Notes under the pieces: generated by a model | Databases searched by the model: none | The model's input: only the letters and a program-made list of their open reading frames with translations | Told to the model about the DNA's origin: nothing | Program-made: the position numbers and the translations under genes | DNA from: Lottia gigantea | Taxonomy: Eukaryota; Mollusca; Gastropoda; Lottiidae | Assembly (NCBI RefSeq): GCF_000327385.1 | Contig: NW_008708645.1 | Coordinates: 1,901,635-1,965,634 of the forward strand | DNA: 64,000 nucleotides | Reading direction: 5' to 3' | Shown here: piece after piece, positions 22,201 to 32,774 of the stretch | Position numbering within the stretch: position 1 is the stretch's first letter | Layout of the letters: the number at the start of each line of letters is the position of its first letter

Positions 22201-25200
22201 TGGTATTTTAGTTGTATAATGTAATATTTACCTGGTATTTTAGTTTTATAATACAATATATACCTGGTATTTTGGTTGTATAATACAATATTTACCTTGT
22301 ACTTTAGTTGTGAAATGTAATATTTACCTGGTATTTTAGTTCTATAATGCAATATTTACCCAGAATTTTAGTTGTATAATGTGATATTAATCTGATATTT
22401 TAGTTGTATGATCTAATATTCAACTGGTATTTTAGTTGTATAATGTAATATTTACCTGGTATTTTAGTTGTGAAATGTAATATTTACCTGGTATTTTAGT
22501 TTTATAATACAATATTTACCTGGTATTTTGGTTGTATAATACAATATTTACCTTGTATTTTGGTTGTATAATGCAATATTTACCTTGTATTTTGGTTGTA
22601 TAATGCAATATTTACCTTGTATTTTAGTTGTGAAATGTAATATTTAGCTGGAATTTTAGTTGTATAATGTGATATTTACCTGGTATTTTAGTTGTATAAT
22701 GTAATATTTACCTGGTATTTTAGTTTTATAATACAATATTTACCTGGTATTTTGGTTGTATAATACAATATTTACCTTGTATTTTAGTTGTGAAATGTAA
22801 TATTTACCTGGTATTTTGGTAGTGGGTGTTAAAGAAGGCACACCATTCAATTCATCTTGTGTTACTGTTAACTGAGCTACCTCTTGGCTAGTGCTTGAAG
22901 CATTTGAGGGTGTTCGGGAATGGCTTGTTGCTGGTTTTTTCAAACTTTCAGCTATACTCTAAAAAGGTACACAGTAAGATCATTAGAGAGTTAATGTCTC
23001 AGTTCTTATACCTAGGCTGATTAGTATCAACGAATTTTGCTCAAAATGTTCTGTGTGTTGTTTTTGGTTTTCAAAAAAAAAATCGTAATAAAATCTAATA
23101 GGAGTAATCTAATCAAATCAACAAACCCAGAAAGTTTAGAATTTTTCCATCTACATGTTTACATTGGCTCTGGAGGCTTCATTTGTCATATATTAGAACA
23201 TTCAGCAACCTCTGGAAAGAGTCATTTCATTCTCAAATAGTTTCCCCTAATACTTACTTCCATCATTTCTAGTTTTTCAGGGTAGGCCAGATCACCAGAT
23301 GCTGGAGTATAGTTCAATATATCACTTTTAATATAAATATAGGTACGGTAAACCAGTCTCTCTTGTACATCCATTAGCATTTGTTTACATATCACTTCAA
23401 ATGCTCCCAGTTCTTGAACTGAAAGTAAATTGGTAAGCTGAACTAAAGGGGTTGTAATGAGGTTTTCTTAAATTTTTAAGTGTATCAGGGACACTGATAG
23501 CATCAATTTTCACTATTCCAATTTTCAATCAGACATCTGTGGTTCCTGCAATTCTACTGAAACTAAGTGTTTGATGATTTCACTAATCACAATATATGCT
23601 TTATCTCAAAAAAAGAAAGGTCGTCAGTTTAACTTTCAAAAGTGGACAATTCTGAAAGGCTCCAATTTTGAAAGTGGGCTGTGCATTCTATTACTGATTA
23701 GCTTAGATAAAAATTCATATAACCCTAGACTTGGGTATGATTGGTCAAACAGATGGCTAATCTGTCCCTTATCATACTTAAAGGGACAGATTCACCATCT
23801 GTTTGACCAATCATACCTTAGCTTCAGAGAAGGGAATAATTTTTAGCTAAGCTAATCAGTAATAGTGTTCACCATCCACATTCGAGCTTTCAAATCCATG
23901 CATGTCAAGAATTATTCATATTTGAAGGTTAAAATAACGACTTTCTTTTCTTGAGACACTGTCATATAGAGAAAAGAAAGTTTATTCATATTTCGAGGTA
24001 TTTTTGAAAGAATTAAACAATTTTTGAACATTTCTAGTACTTATTTACATAAATATTCAAAACCCAGATCAACCACCTGAAATCGGTGAAACTGTCCCTT
24101 TAATACTTACCATTATTGCTGACATGTTCTTCCATCATTTCTATTTTTAGTATGCTACATAATTCTGACAGAGTTTCCAGATGGTTGACATGTATAATTA
24201 ATGGTCTGAATACATCATATAGATTATTACACATTCTCTCCAACATCTGACTGTAATATAATCAAGGTTCATGGCTTATTATAGAAAGAAATATATGATA
24301 TGATTTTTTTTTACAAGGATAACAACTTAGGTTCACAAGGATCCTTTCTACCAGCTTGTCATCGGCCAAACTCTATGCATTGATTTTTCCTTATTTACAG
24401 CTGGGTCGACTGGAATTATGAACTATGCATTAGGAGAAGCAAACAAACAACTTGGGCTCACAAGGCTTCTGTCCACCAGCTGGTCCTTGGCCATACCTCT
24501 TGACATTAATCAATTTCAGCTCGTGGGTCACAGAGTTTACGTGTGCATGCGTTAAACGATGTCAGCCTTGAGCCCAGCCCATCGAATATCATATTTATTC
24601 AACGAGCTATATTCCATGGGATACAAGAATATAATTTTTATCAGAACTAAAAAAAATGAAAAAACAAGTAAAAAAATTTTTTTTTTTTTTATCTAGAGTG
24701 CTTCACAGACATATTAAATTAGAAAAAAAACTTATCTAAAACGAATTTGAAATTTTTATTTTTGAATTCAGGTATAGGATAAATGATAATATATACTAAG
24801 ATACAGTATCCAATACTTACTCTAATAATGGGGTTGGTTTGGAAAAGAAATTAAAGAATAGTTGATATTCATCCTCACAAACATGAACCATGAAAGCACA
24901 ACCACTTCTAACCTGAAATTTTACAAATTAAATTAATGAGTTTTTCCGTTCCTAGTTTGACTTAGAAAGACAGGCAACATTATGCACTATGTAGAAAAAT
25001 TTTACCATGGTTAACAGTTTAGGGTCTTGTTAATGTTTATAGATAACATAGAAAAATTTGACTACAAAAGGGTCTTCAATCAAGTTTAAATTTGGATAAT
25101 TTCACTTAAATTGAAGGTTATTCATAAACTGCAGTAGATGTGGCCATGCTCAGTTTGAACTTATTGACTATTTTGTGATCAAGTCAGGTTTTATCAGATC

Positions 25201-28200
25201 GGACAGCATGAAACTCTGAGTAAAAACATTTTTATTTCAATATTTCTACTTAATAAGATAATCAGTCAAATAATTTGGCCTAAAAAAAATCTGCACTGTA
25301 TCTTATCTTTTATAATACCTATGTATCTTTGAATATGAGCCTAAAAAAAAAGGGAATAAAATGAATCAAAATAAACCAATCAAGATAAACTAATGACAAC
25401 CTACCAAAGCACAATGATCTCTGGAATGTTTTTTAGCTAAATCTGTCACTGTTGATGATATACTAGGACCTAGTAACTTCTCTCTTTGTAAAAAATAACA
25501 CTGATGACATTCATTTAATACTTCAATATATCTAGAATATAAAATAAAACATTTAATACTTCAATATATCTAGAATATAAAATAACACTTCAATATATCT
25601 AGAATATAAATAACACTTCAATATATCTAGAATATAAAATAACACATTTAATACTTCAATATATCTAGAACATGAAATAACACATTTAATACTTCAATAT
25701 ATCTAGAATATAAAATAACACATTTAAAACTTCAACATATCTAGAATATAAATAAAACTTCAATATATCTAGCATATAAAATAACACTTCAATATATCTA
25801 GAATAAAATAACACTTCAATATATCTAGAATATAAAATAACACTTCAATATATCTAGAATAAAAAATAACACTTCAATATATCTAGAGTATGAAATAAAA
25901 CTTCAATATATCTAGAATAAAAAATAAAACCTCAATATATCTAGAATAAAAAATAACACTTCAATATATCTAGAATATAAAATAACACTTCAATATATCT
26001 AGAATAAAATAACACTTCAATATATCTAGAATAAAATAACACATTTAATACTTCAATATATCTAGAATATAAAATAACACATTTAATACTTCAATATATC
26101 TAGAATATAAAATAACACAATTAAAACTTCAATAATCTAGAATAAAATAACACTTCAATATATCTAGAATAAAAAATAACACTTCAATATATCTAGAATA
26201 AAATAACACTTCAATATATCTAGAATAAAATAACACTTCAACATATCTAGAATATAAAATAACACTTCAATATATCTAGAAAAAAAAATAACACTTCAAT
26301 ATATCTAGAATAAAATAACACTTCAATATATCTAGAATAAAATAACACTTCAATATATCTAGAATAAAATAACACTTTAATATATCTAGAACATAAAATA
26401 ATACTTCAACATATCTAGAATATATATAAAACTTCAATATATCTAGCATATAAAATAACACTTCAATATATCTAGAATAAAATAACACTTAAATATATCT
26501 AGAATAAAATAACACTTCAATATATCTAGAATAAAATAACACTTCAATATATCTAGATTATGAAATAAATCTCAACAAAATTCCAATAAATCTAAAAATA
26601 ATCCCAATAAATCTTACTCCCAATAAATAAACCAAAAAATCCCAATAAATTTAGAAAAAAAAAATCTGATAAAATAAAAATTTCTTCAAAACTCAACTAA
26701 AATCCCCAAAAAATTCAAACAAGATCCCAATAAAATAATCTAAATTAATTAAATATGAATGAATTGCATGAATATATGAATACTTACTCTGGTGATTTGT
26801 CTGTTCTTATTTCAAGTTGCTCTGTTAGTAGTTTTACTCTTGGTGCATTAGCTCGAAATTTGCCATAAAATAAGGTGAATGCATTGTCAGCAATATTTTG
26901 GGTATCCTGAAAACATAGTTGATAAGAATCACAGTAAATAAATTATCAATATTTCGCATACAGGGCCGTAGCTAGGCTATTTTTTCTATGAGACAGAATC
27001 CTGTTGTCTTTGAAATAAGTTATATCTTTCATCGCAATGTTTTTGGTAAAAGTAAAGCAAGATTCCACAAACCTTTTTGGGTTGAACTTGTTGAGTAGCA
27101 TTTTGTAAGATATTGGTAACATGTATTTTAATTAGTCCCAGAGCTCGAGATAAACATTGTTTAAATCTAGCTAGGTATGTTGATGATTCTTTAAACCGTG
27201 GCTGAAAGAAGATCAGACATTCATTGAATTATTTCAAGGACAATTGCTTATGGTTCAAAATCTCTAAACAAAATAATTCTTTGATTGGACATATTAGTCC
27301 AAGAGCTTTTCAAGGGTAAATATAATGCTAATGGACTACTAGAAATTTCATATTCATGAAATTTTTTCCTTGTTAACAAAACTTTACACAACTATTGACA
27401 GTATCTAATAGAATCTTTAATCTGGCTTACAATACTGATCCTTTAACCTATAAGCTCCTTTACAATAAGTACGCATTACGACCCTGAAGTCACTCTGCAA
27501 CTGGATCTGTCAACTCAACATCCCTTCTACAGAATTACACTAAGACATACGTTTCCTTTTGGGTATAGTGTTCAAGCAGAAAGGGCTTACAATTTTTTTG
27601 AAACCAGGCTTTATCCTTTATTTCCATCTTGACTACTGTTGGACTGTTGGATTTCTACTTAGCCACATCATTGATTTTGGAATTTAACTTATTGATTTAT
27701 GGTTTAAATTGGTATATGTGGCTAATGATAAGTATGACCTACTTACATTATTTCTAAAATAATAAATACATTCATCCATTCTAGACAACATTGGTATAAA
27801 GGATTCATTAGTCACTGATAAAGTTGTTGAACCTAATTTCTGAAAAATAAAATAAATTGTTATATAGCTGTATAATTAGAAATATTATAGCAGAGCCTAG
27901 GAAAACATGTTGTTGTAACTCTGAGTTTCTTCAGACAACTGATCTATATAATTCAGCCTGTGTCCCTACTGAAATGGACAAATATAACTTATTCAAATTC
28001 TGTAGAGAGACACGTTGAATTATATGGGTCAGTAGTCTGAAAATCGCATAGCGTGAAACTCTGAGTAACAACAATATGTTCTTTTAGGTTTTGTTTTATT
28101 AATTCTATATAGCTCTGCAATTAATTATTATTCTAACAGTGAAAATATTTAATAATTATTGTAGCTGTATAATCATATACTATAATGCTGGAAGGATTTC

Positions 28201-31200
28201 AGCCCAATTCATTTATACAGCGAAGTTTTTGCTCTGTTATGAGGGGTGACAAACAAGTCTATCAGGGTGGTATATTGAGATAAGCTAATCATAAATACTT
28301 AAGAGGTGCCAAATTCATGTGCTTTTTATTAAACAAATACCTACACTGGAAATTCTATCAAATTCGTTAAAATAGGATAGCTTATTACTGATTCCTTCAG
28401 CTATATTCATTAACTTTGTCTGAAAGCAAAAAAAAAAAAGAAGTAAAAATTGAGAATGAATGAAAAACATATTCATTCATACCATAAATTGATCACTTAA
28501 TAGAAATATTTTAGAAATCTTAGTGATATTCATAACCATGGAAGACTTTTTCCATTCACTCCCAGAAACGATTGTTAGTTTATTGTTTCACCAGAAGTAA
28601 TGTTACTAAGGAATTCATTTCTTTGGGATTATTTCTATGAGCAGTATTCTTTTTAAAATCTATCTAAATGGTAATATCTATGACCTAGGCCTAAGAGGTT
28701 CCTTACTAATCGTAGCATCTTCTATACAGGGAATAAAATTCCTCAAGAAATTGGGCCAGACACTCTGAAATTTTATACCGGACATAAAATATAATATTTT
28801 CCATGAAAATTGCAAAATGTTCGGCTGAAAGTAGATTGTATCAGACAATGTCTGTGATGGTCAGACGCTTATTTTATGTCTTCCCTCTGATACCATTTTT
28901 CATTATAAAATAAATACTCACTTAAGATTGATATACATAATATATATGTTATTATCATGCTATGATAGTGAAATTAAATGAAAAATTATCGGGGTTTTTC
29001 ACGACGTATTGGCCCAATAAAGTACACACATGTCTATCACATGTTGCGTACATGACAAATAACAGGTTTCCTAATAGGAAGGAACATAACTCTAGTTATA
29101 GAATGGCATGTTTCAACTATCCGTATTTTCGTTAAACTGCACGATTTTATCGAGAACAGGAATGTGCGGATAAACAAGGCTCCACTGTACTTCCTCATGT
29201 GAAAAGTTCCAAAGTTTCGCCAATATGTTGTTTGCATTTCGGGTTTTGTTTTGCGACTTTAATAGTTTATTTATTCTTTTAGACCTAATACTAACCTGCT
29301 CTGCTAGAAGATGTTCACAAGCTTCATGTAAAGTGTTAGTTTTAGTAGAAACATTGATATATTGAGTCTGTAATGCATGTAAATAATCTAAAGCTTGAGA
29401 CACCTCATCTAATACTGTATTACACTGATGTTGATAACCACTCAATTCTTCTATATATTTTCTATAGTATCAAAATAATAATCATAAATATATTATGAGA
29501 TATGCTTCAAAAAATATTAAAGGTATACTACCTCTTAGGACCAACAAAAAAAAAAATTTTTAACTTGGCCAAAATTAGTCTTTGTTCATCACTGGACTTA
29601 TCTGTCATAACTATACAACAGAATCTCTCTATAATTCAATAAATCCATAAAACTAATTTATAATCAATTAAACTAAGTAATAATTCATTAAACTAAGTAT
29701 CTTTAAAACATCCTTAGAAGTGTGTTTCAACAATTAATAGTTTAATGGATATATCATCCTTTTTAGACATTCTATTCTTTATGGCAACTGGTAAATGTAC
29801 CAAGTTTGATCCTTTAAATTTCATGTTCATTCTAAGAGGTAGTATTTCTTATAGAAGTGTGGAATTAGTTCATTGAGAAATAAGCTTACTACAAAAATAG
29901 TGGTAAGATTTTTTGTAAAAGGGTTCCTTGATATCTTATATAAGGATATATTTTTTTGTTTTTCCACAAAGGCTCTATTTCAGATTCTTTCCAAGCAGCT
30001 GTTAATTATGATTACAAATTTACAGCAATCTGTCAAAATCTGCATATCATCTCTGCCAGCTGGGGCAGCTGCCCAATGCCAAGGTGATGTCATCAATTAC
30101 TCAGCAGGATAAGGTTCTTACATAAAGGCAACCTCACTTAACAGGATTGTGCAAGTTTTCTCACCTATACTGAGATTCATCATCTTGATCCATATTTTCC
30201 TCCAATTCAGAAAACCAGGAAAAGAACTACAAGCAGGAAACGTTAATAAAACAGTATATGTTCATCATTTCATTCATCTAAGATTATAGTCTAGTTGCTA
30301 CAGCCACTGGTTTGTCAATTGTTTCTAATTACAAAATGTTGATATGAATATAAGTTTAATAGCATTGAATGCTATATCATGACTATTTATACACAATTAT
30401 ACATAACTTATCATTTCAAATTGTCTGAGCAAAGTAAAATGTTTTTCAATTTTGTCCATTATTTTATGGGAATTGGAATATCAGCCTTAAAACAGTATTG
30501 TTTGTCTAAGAATGTCTTTGTGTTGATTATTCAAACTATTCAGCCAAAAGCTTTTGACTTTTTTGAGGTTGAAATTTCAAGAAGAGAAATGTGTTTATTT
30601 TCTTAAGTAAACTTGCAAAAAATTATATTTTTATCAATGCAAAGCCATTCTAAGACAATTAGTACTATTTTGAGGGTGAAATTCCAATTCTCTTTAAAAA
30701 TATAGAAAAAATTTAATAAATGTCAATAATAGAATTTATAGAGGTTTTTTTCTTGGGTTATTTATACATGCTTGTGGTCTTAAATGCTCAGCATGATGTG
30801 CAATATGTCCTGTAATTGAATTACAAACAACCAATATACTTACCTGCTGTGCATTTTCAATTTTTCCACCTTCAGGAGGTGCAGATTGTTGATATAAATT
30901 GATGAAGGTATCAGTACTACCTGTAGGTGAGGCTGGAGTAGATGCAGTGTTAGCTAGAACTGGGGCATCATCAACTGGTAACTGAAATTGTAAAACTTTA
31001 CCGTAAAATTATACAAAAATCAGTGAGTTGGGAAAATGTAGCATTGTGACAATGTCTAATAACACATTCCTGCGAGAACTCTCATGGTCAATTTGTCCCG
31101 CATTTCACCAGAACTGAGATATCGCCAACTGTTATCAGGGCAATCTTGGAGAATAACCATGGCAGAGTTGGTGAAGTTTCAAGTGTTAAAATTACTTTAC

Positions 31201-32504
31201 AAGGTAAGACTGGGCTTCTAGAGCCAATTCTAATGAATCCAAAGGTAATTGAGGTTAGTTGACTGCACTGTCAAAGCTATCAGGCAGCAGATAAGCTCAC
31301 AACCGAAAAATTGTCATTTAGACATACAGTGATGTAACCTATTTTCGTGGATATAAGGATTCAACACCGAATTTCATCAAAGTTAAAAAAACGAAAAAAA
31401 AAAAATTTATGTCTTAGATGTTTCCTCAGATATTCTACAAAATAATAGAAATTGGTTTATTTCGATTTTCTTAATGAATCCTTCACTTTGACCCATATTT
31501 CATGAGCAACCAACTCGGCAACAGCGGCAGAATGCGTCACCTATTTTCGTGTACAATGTTTTATCTATAAATAAGTCTAGAAAAACACGTTGTATGGATA
31601 CCGGGTGATATAATTAACTTCTCTTAGTATTTATCTTTAATATCAATTCATTATAACTAGTGACAATTCCTTCAAAGAACCATGATTTAAAAAAAAAATA
31701 GTGACTGACAAAATAAGATACGTAGCGTGATTTATTGCTAAAAGTCACTGAAACAACATAAGAATATGGTCCACTTTGTGTTCCATAGAAATTTTTCCTG
31801 CTGACACGGAATCCGCTAGTTGATCAGGTGACTTCATTCGTTGGACTACATTCTAGCAGACGACACTTGAAATTCCGATTACCGCTTGGGATTATAAGAT
31901 AATTCGGCCGATAAAAAATGGTGACGTTCGGTAATAAGTGAAATCCGCCATTTTGTATTTGTCAAAGTATACAATTAATACATTTTACCTTGCTTGAAAC
32001 TACTGGATTCATTCTACTACCTGATATTATAGAGAAAACCCATGTTTATCAAAACAAACTAATGCGGAGGACGCGCAAGGCCGCTAATGTAAATTATTAA
32101 TCCTTTCTGGAAATCCATGAATAATAGGTTTCCACGAAATTAAGTTACTCGACTGTACTTGTAGATCTAGTCAAGGAGTAACTGTCACTGTGTCAAATTA
32201 TATCATTATATACGGACAATGTCATTGTCAGTAGCAGGGAGTTTTGAGATGAGTCTCAATGAAAGCACTGGCCTAGGTCACAGAGCAATAGGTAAGCTTA
32301 TTAATAAAGTGAAAATTAGTCAGTGTCACTGTCAGTCAGTAACAACTAACATATTTTTTAACTCACGTCCGATGGAATTGGTCTGAATGAAGCATGGTGT
32401 GTCAATTCAATAATTGCATCCTTTTGTAAGCGAGAGAGGGGAGCTTTACAGTCTGTCTTCGATTCCCAGAGAGATAATTTTTCTCTAATTATCTTGGAGC
32501 TCAT
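13239..32504 (-). CDS. COG3: Conserved oligomeric Golgi complex subunit 3
   Basis: COG3 (Sec34) is a core lobe-A subunit of the COG tether, which captures vesicles in retrograde intra-Golgi traffic. I traced 21 exons in transcript order: 32504-32367, 30981-30844, 30226-30165, 29461-29296, 28419-28345, 27839-27747, 27201-27073, 26906-26788, 25531-25405, 24912-24821, 24250-24111, 23418-23258, 22958-22808, 21303-21188, 20331-20242, 19406-19286, 16273-16191, 15642-15508, 14959-14753, 14087-13989, 13268-13239. They sum to 2472 nt, 823 aa, against 828 in human. Conserved strings include [86 protein letters not shown] and the C-terminus LLLSASK. The start is the only ATG in the first exon and matches the family N-terminus (REKLSLWE). 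Exon 14 has a second possible acceptor 6 nt downstream. Introns 8, 13 and 18 hold minisatellites touching a splice site. Confidence 0.97.
13514..13853. mobile_element. Family-C fold-back MITE
   Basis: About 340 bp in COG3 intron 20. The arm TTAGACCAAGCTTTTGTATTG is mirrored by the AAAGTTTGGTCTAAATTA end; the centre is around the CTCACTCTCACTGGAGAG stretch. Confidence 0.75.
14128..14275. mobile_element. Family-H fold-back MITE fragment
   Basis: Shares CACAATGTCAAGCTATTA and TTGTCTTATACCTTGA with the fuller copy at 18310-18599. In COG3 intron 19. Confidence 0.5.
14960..15172 (-). repeat. Short tandem array abutting the COG3 exon 19 acceptor
   Basis: About six units of 31-36 bp directly upstream, in COG3 sense, of exon 19. 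The real acceptor reads CTTTTCAAATTTTCACCCTAG/TCTGC; several units read CTTTTCAAATTTTCACTTAG. Each unit thus copies the polypyrimidine tract and AG of the acceptor. The array starts at the first intron base. Confidence 0.8.
15757..16126. mobile_element. Family-E MITE (diverged)
   Basis: Left end AAAGGGTATTCCGCTC, right end GCATACTGCCTCTTTAAA, with the internal order of the copy at 33201-33678 inverted. In COG3 intron 17. Confidence 0.55.
16718..17021. mobile_element. Family-A TTAA-flanked MITE
   Basis: Ends TTAAAGGGACAGTGGCACCA and ATGGCGAACCTGTCCCTTTAA, with TTAA on both sides. About 304 bp in COG3 intron 16. Confidence 0.8.
17387..17630. mobile_element. Family-B fold-back MITE, diverged
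   Basis: Shares ATCAGGGACATTGATAGCAT, the CACGTCACTTTCGCAAAAGG centre and a mirrored end with the copy at 10123-10448. In COG3 intron 16. Confidence 0.6.
18055..18275. mobile_element. Family-B fold-back MITE, strongly diverged
   Basis: Keeps the gtggttcctg / ggaaccacag inverted pair and the gtgtatcaag start, but the ends are poorly preserved. Confidence 0.4.
18310..18599. mobile_element. Family-H fold-back MITE
   Basis: Inverted arms: CAATGTCAAGCTATTACGAA at the left is mirrored by TCCTAATAGCTTGACATTG at the right, and the tgtatcac / gtgatacaag pair lies inside. About 290 bp in COG3 intron 16. Fragments of the family lie near 14128 and 43647. Confidence 0.65.
19488..19570 (+). repeat. Dispersed repeat with hairpin and conserved tail
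   Basis: Hairpin ATGAGA/TCTCAT followed by GAAAGCACCGGCCGAGGTCAC. A related copy lies at 32203-32310 (hairpin TTGAGA/TCTCAA, then GAAAGCACTGGCCTAGGTCAC). Compensating changes keep the hairpin in both. Family unknown. Confidence 0.5.
20801..21112. mobile_element. Family-A TTAA-type MITE
   Basis: Ends TTAAAGAGACAGATGCGCCA and GCAAACCTGTCCCTGTAA; about 312 bp in COG3 intron 14. A second, end-less fragment of the family lies at about 19846-20025. Confidence 0.7.
21385..22807 (-). repeat. 32-bp minisatellite abutting the COG3 exon 13 donor
   Basis: About 44 units of roughly 32 bp fill most of COG3 intron 13 and begin at its first base. The plus-strand unit is TATTTACCTGGTATTTTAGT plus TGTATAATGTAA; in COG3 sense it contains AAAATACCAG/GTAAATATTAC. 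The true exon 13 end is ACCAAAATACCAG/GTAAATATTAC. Units near the exon carry the exon-like TTTTGGT variant. The array therefore presents the authentic 5' splice site followed by dozens of near copies. Confidence 0.93.
23448..23600. mobile_element. Family-B MITE fragment
   Basis: Left half of the family-B element (TTGTAATGAGGTTTTCTTAA, TATCAGGGACACTGATAGCA), cut off near the centre by the family-A fragment that follows at about 23608. Suggests nested insertion. Confidence 0.6.
23608..23771. mobile_element. Family-A MITE fragment
   Basis: Right half of a family-A element ending GGTCAAACAGATGGCTAATC then TGTCCCTTA. It sits head-to-head with the full copy at 23778-24103. Confidence 0.6.
23778..24103. 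mobile_element. Family-A TTAA-flanked MITE, full copy
   Basis: TTAAAGGGACAGATTCACCA at the left and GTGAAACTGTCCCTTTAA at the right; 326 bp. The right edge is only 7 bp from the end of COG3 exon 11, so the insertion lies almost on the splice donor of intron 11. Confidence 0.8.
24318..24395 (-). mobile_element. SINE tail fragments
   Basis: Matches the tail of the SINE at 2105-2330 in reverse (ACAAGGATAACAACTTAGGT, TACCAGCTTGTC). A related stretch follows at about 24450-24530. Confidence 0.45.
25532..26565 (-). repeat. 28-bp minisatellite carrying the COG3 exon 9 acceptor
   Basis: About 35-40 units; the basic unit on the plus strand is ACTTCAATATATCTAGAATA plus AAATAAC. It begins at the last base of COG3 intron 8. 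In COG3 sense each unit has TATTCTAG/ATATATTGAAGT, the acceptor plus 12 exon bases. Longer units near both ends carry ATATATTGAAGTATTAAATG, which is identical to the first 20 coding bases of exon 9. The array therefore arose by tandem duplication across the intron-exon junction. Confidence 0.95.
27908..28075. mobile_element. Short fold-back MITE (family I)
   Basis: Inverted ends: GTTGTAACTCTGAGTTTC at the left and GTGAAACTCTGAGTAACAAC at the right, with mirrored CAGACAACTGATCTATATAA / TTATATGGGTCAGTAGTCTG. About 168 bp in COG3 intron 5. End fragments recur near 21121 and 25195. Confidence 0.65.
29517..29851. mobile_element. Family-D TTAA-type MITE
   Basis: Left end TTAAAGGTATACTACCTCTT, right end CATTCTAAGAGGTAGTATTT; about 335 bp, fold-back. 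Same family as 48907-49264. It lies about 55 bp upstream of the COG3 exon 4 acceptor. Confidence 0.65.
32203..32310 (+). repeat. Dispersed repeat with hairpin and conserved tail, second copy
   Basis: Related to 19488-19570; the hairpin TTGAGA/TCTCAA is followed by the shared GAAAGCACTGGCC block. In COG3 intron 1. Confidence 0.5.
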
Positions 32505-32774
32505 GTTGTGTTGTTTCTTTGGAAGCCGTAACTCTCTCTTTTTAGATCGACGTGTCAGCCATGATGTAAAATATCAATATCTGAATGGTTAAATAAGAAA
32601 CGCATAATATTCAGATAACCCTATTTCGGCAAAATGGTAAGCCCCGTTATTTGACTTAAAAATCGGTATGAAACGGACTCAAATTGATAATACAACACTT
32701 ACAAAAATGTAAAAGAAAAAATATTCGTTTCATATTATGTATTTTGTTGATATCGTTGATTTACAACTCTCAAG
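32505..32774. promoter_or_regulatory. Bidirectional promoter region between COG3 and PARL
   Basis: The two start codons lie back to back 270 bp apart, so the 5' UTRs and promoters of COG3 (minus) and PARL (plus) must fit into this space unless upstream non-coding exons exist. No TATA box is evident in a convincing place. Both genes are housekeeping genes, which fits a shared promoter (inference). Confidence 0.6.

Noticed and set aside
29037-29445. Extended coding reading past the COG3 exon 4 donor
   Set aside because: The frame continues past GAGCAG/GTTAGT only by chance; the COG3 family sequence resumes at 28419 in the correct phase.
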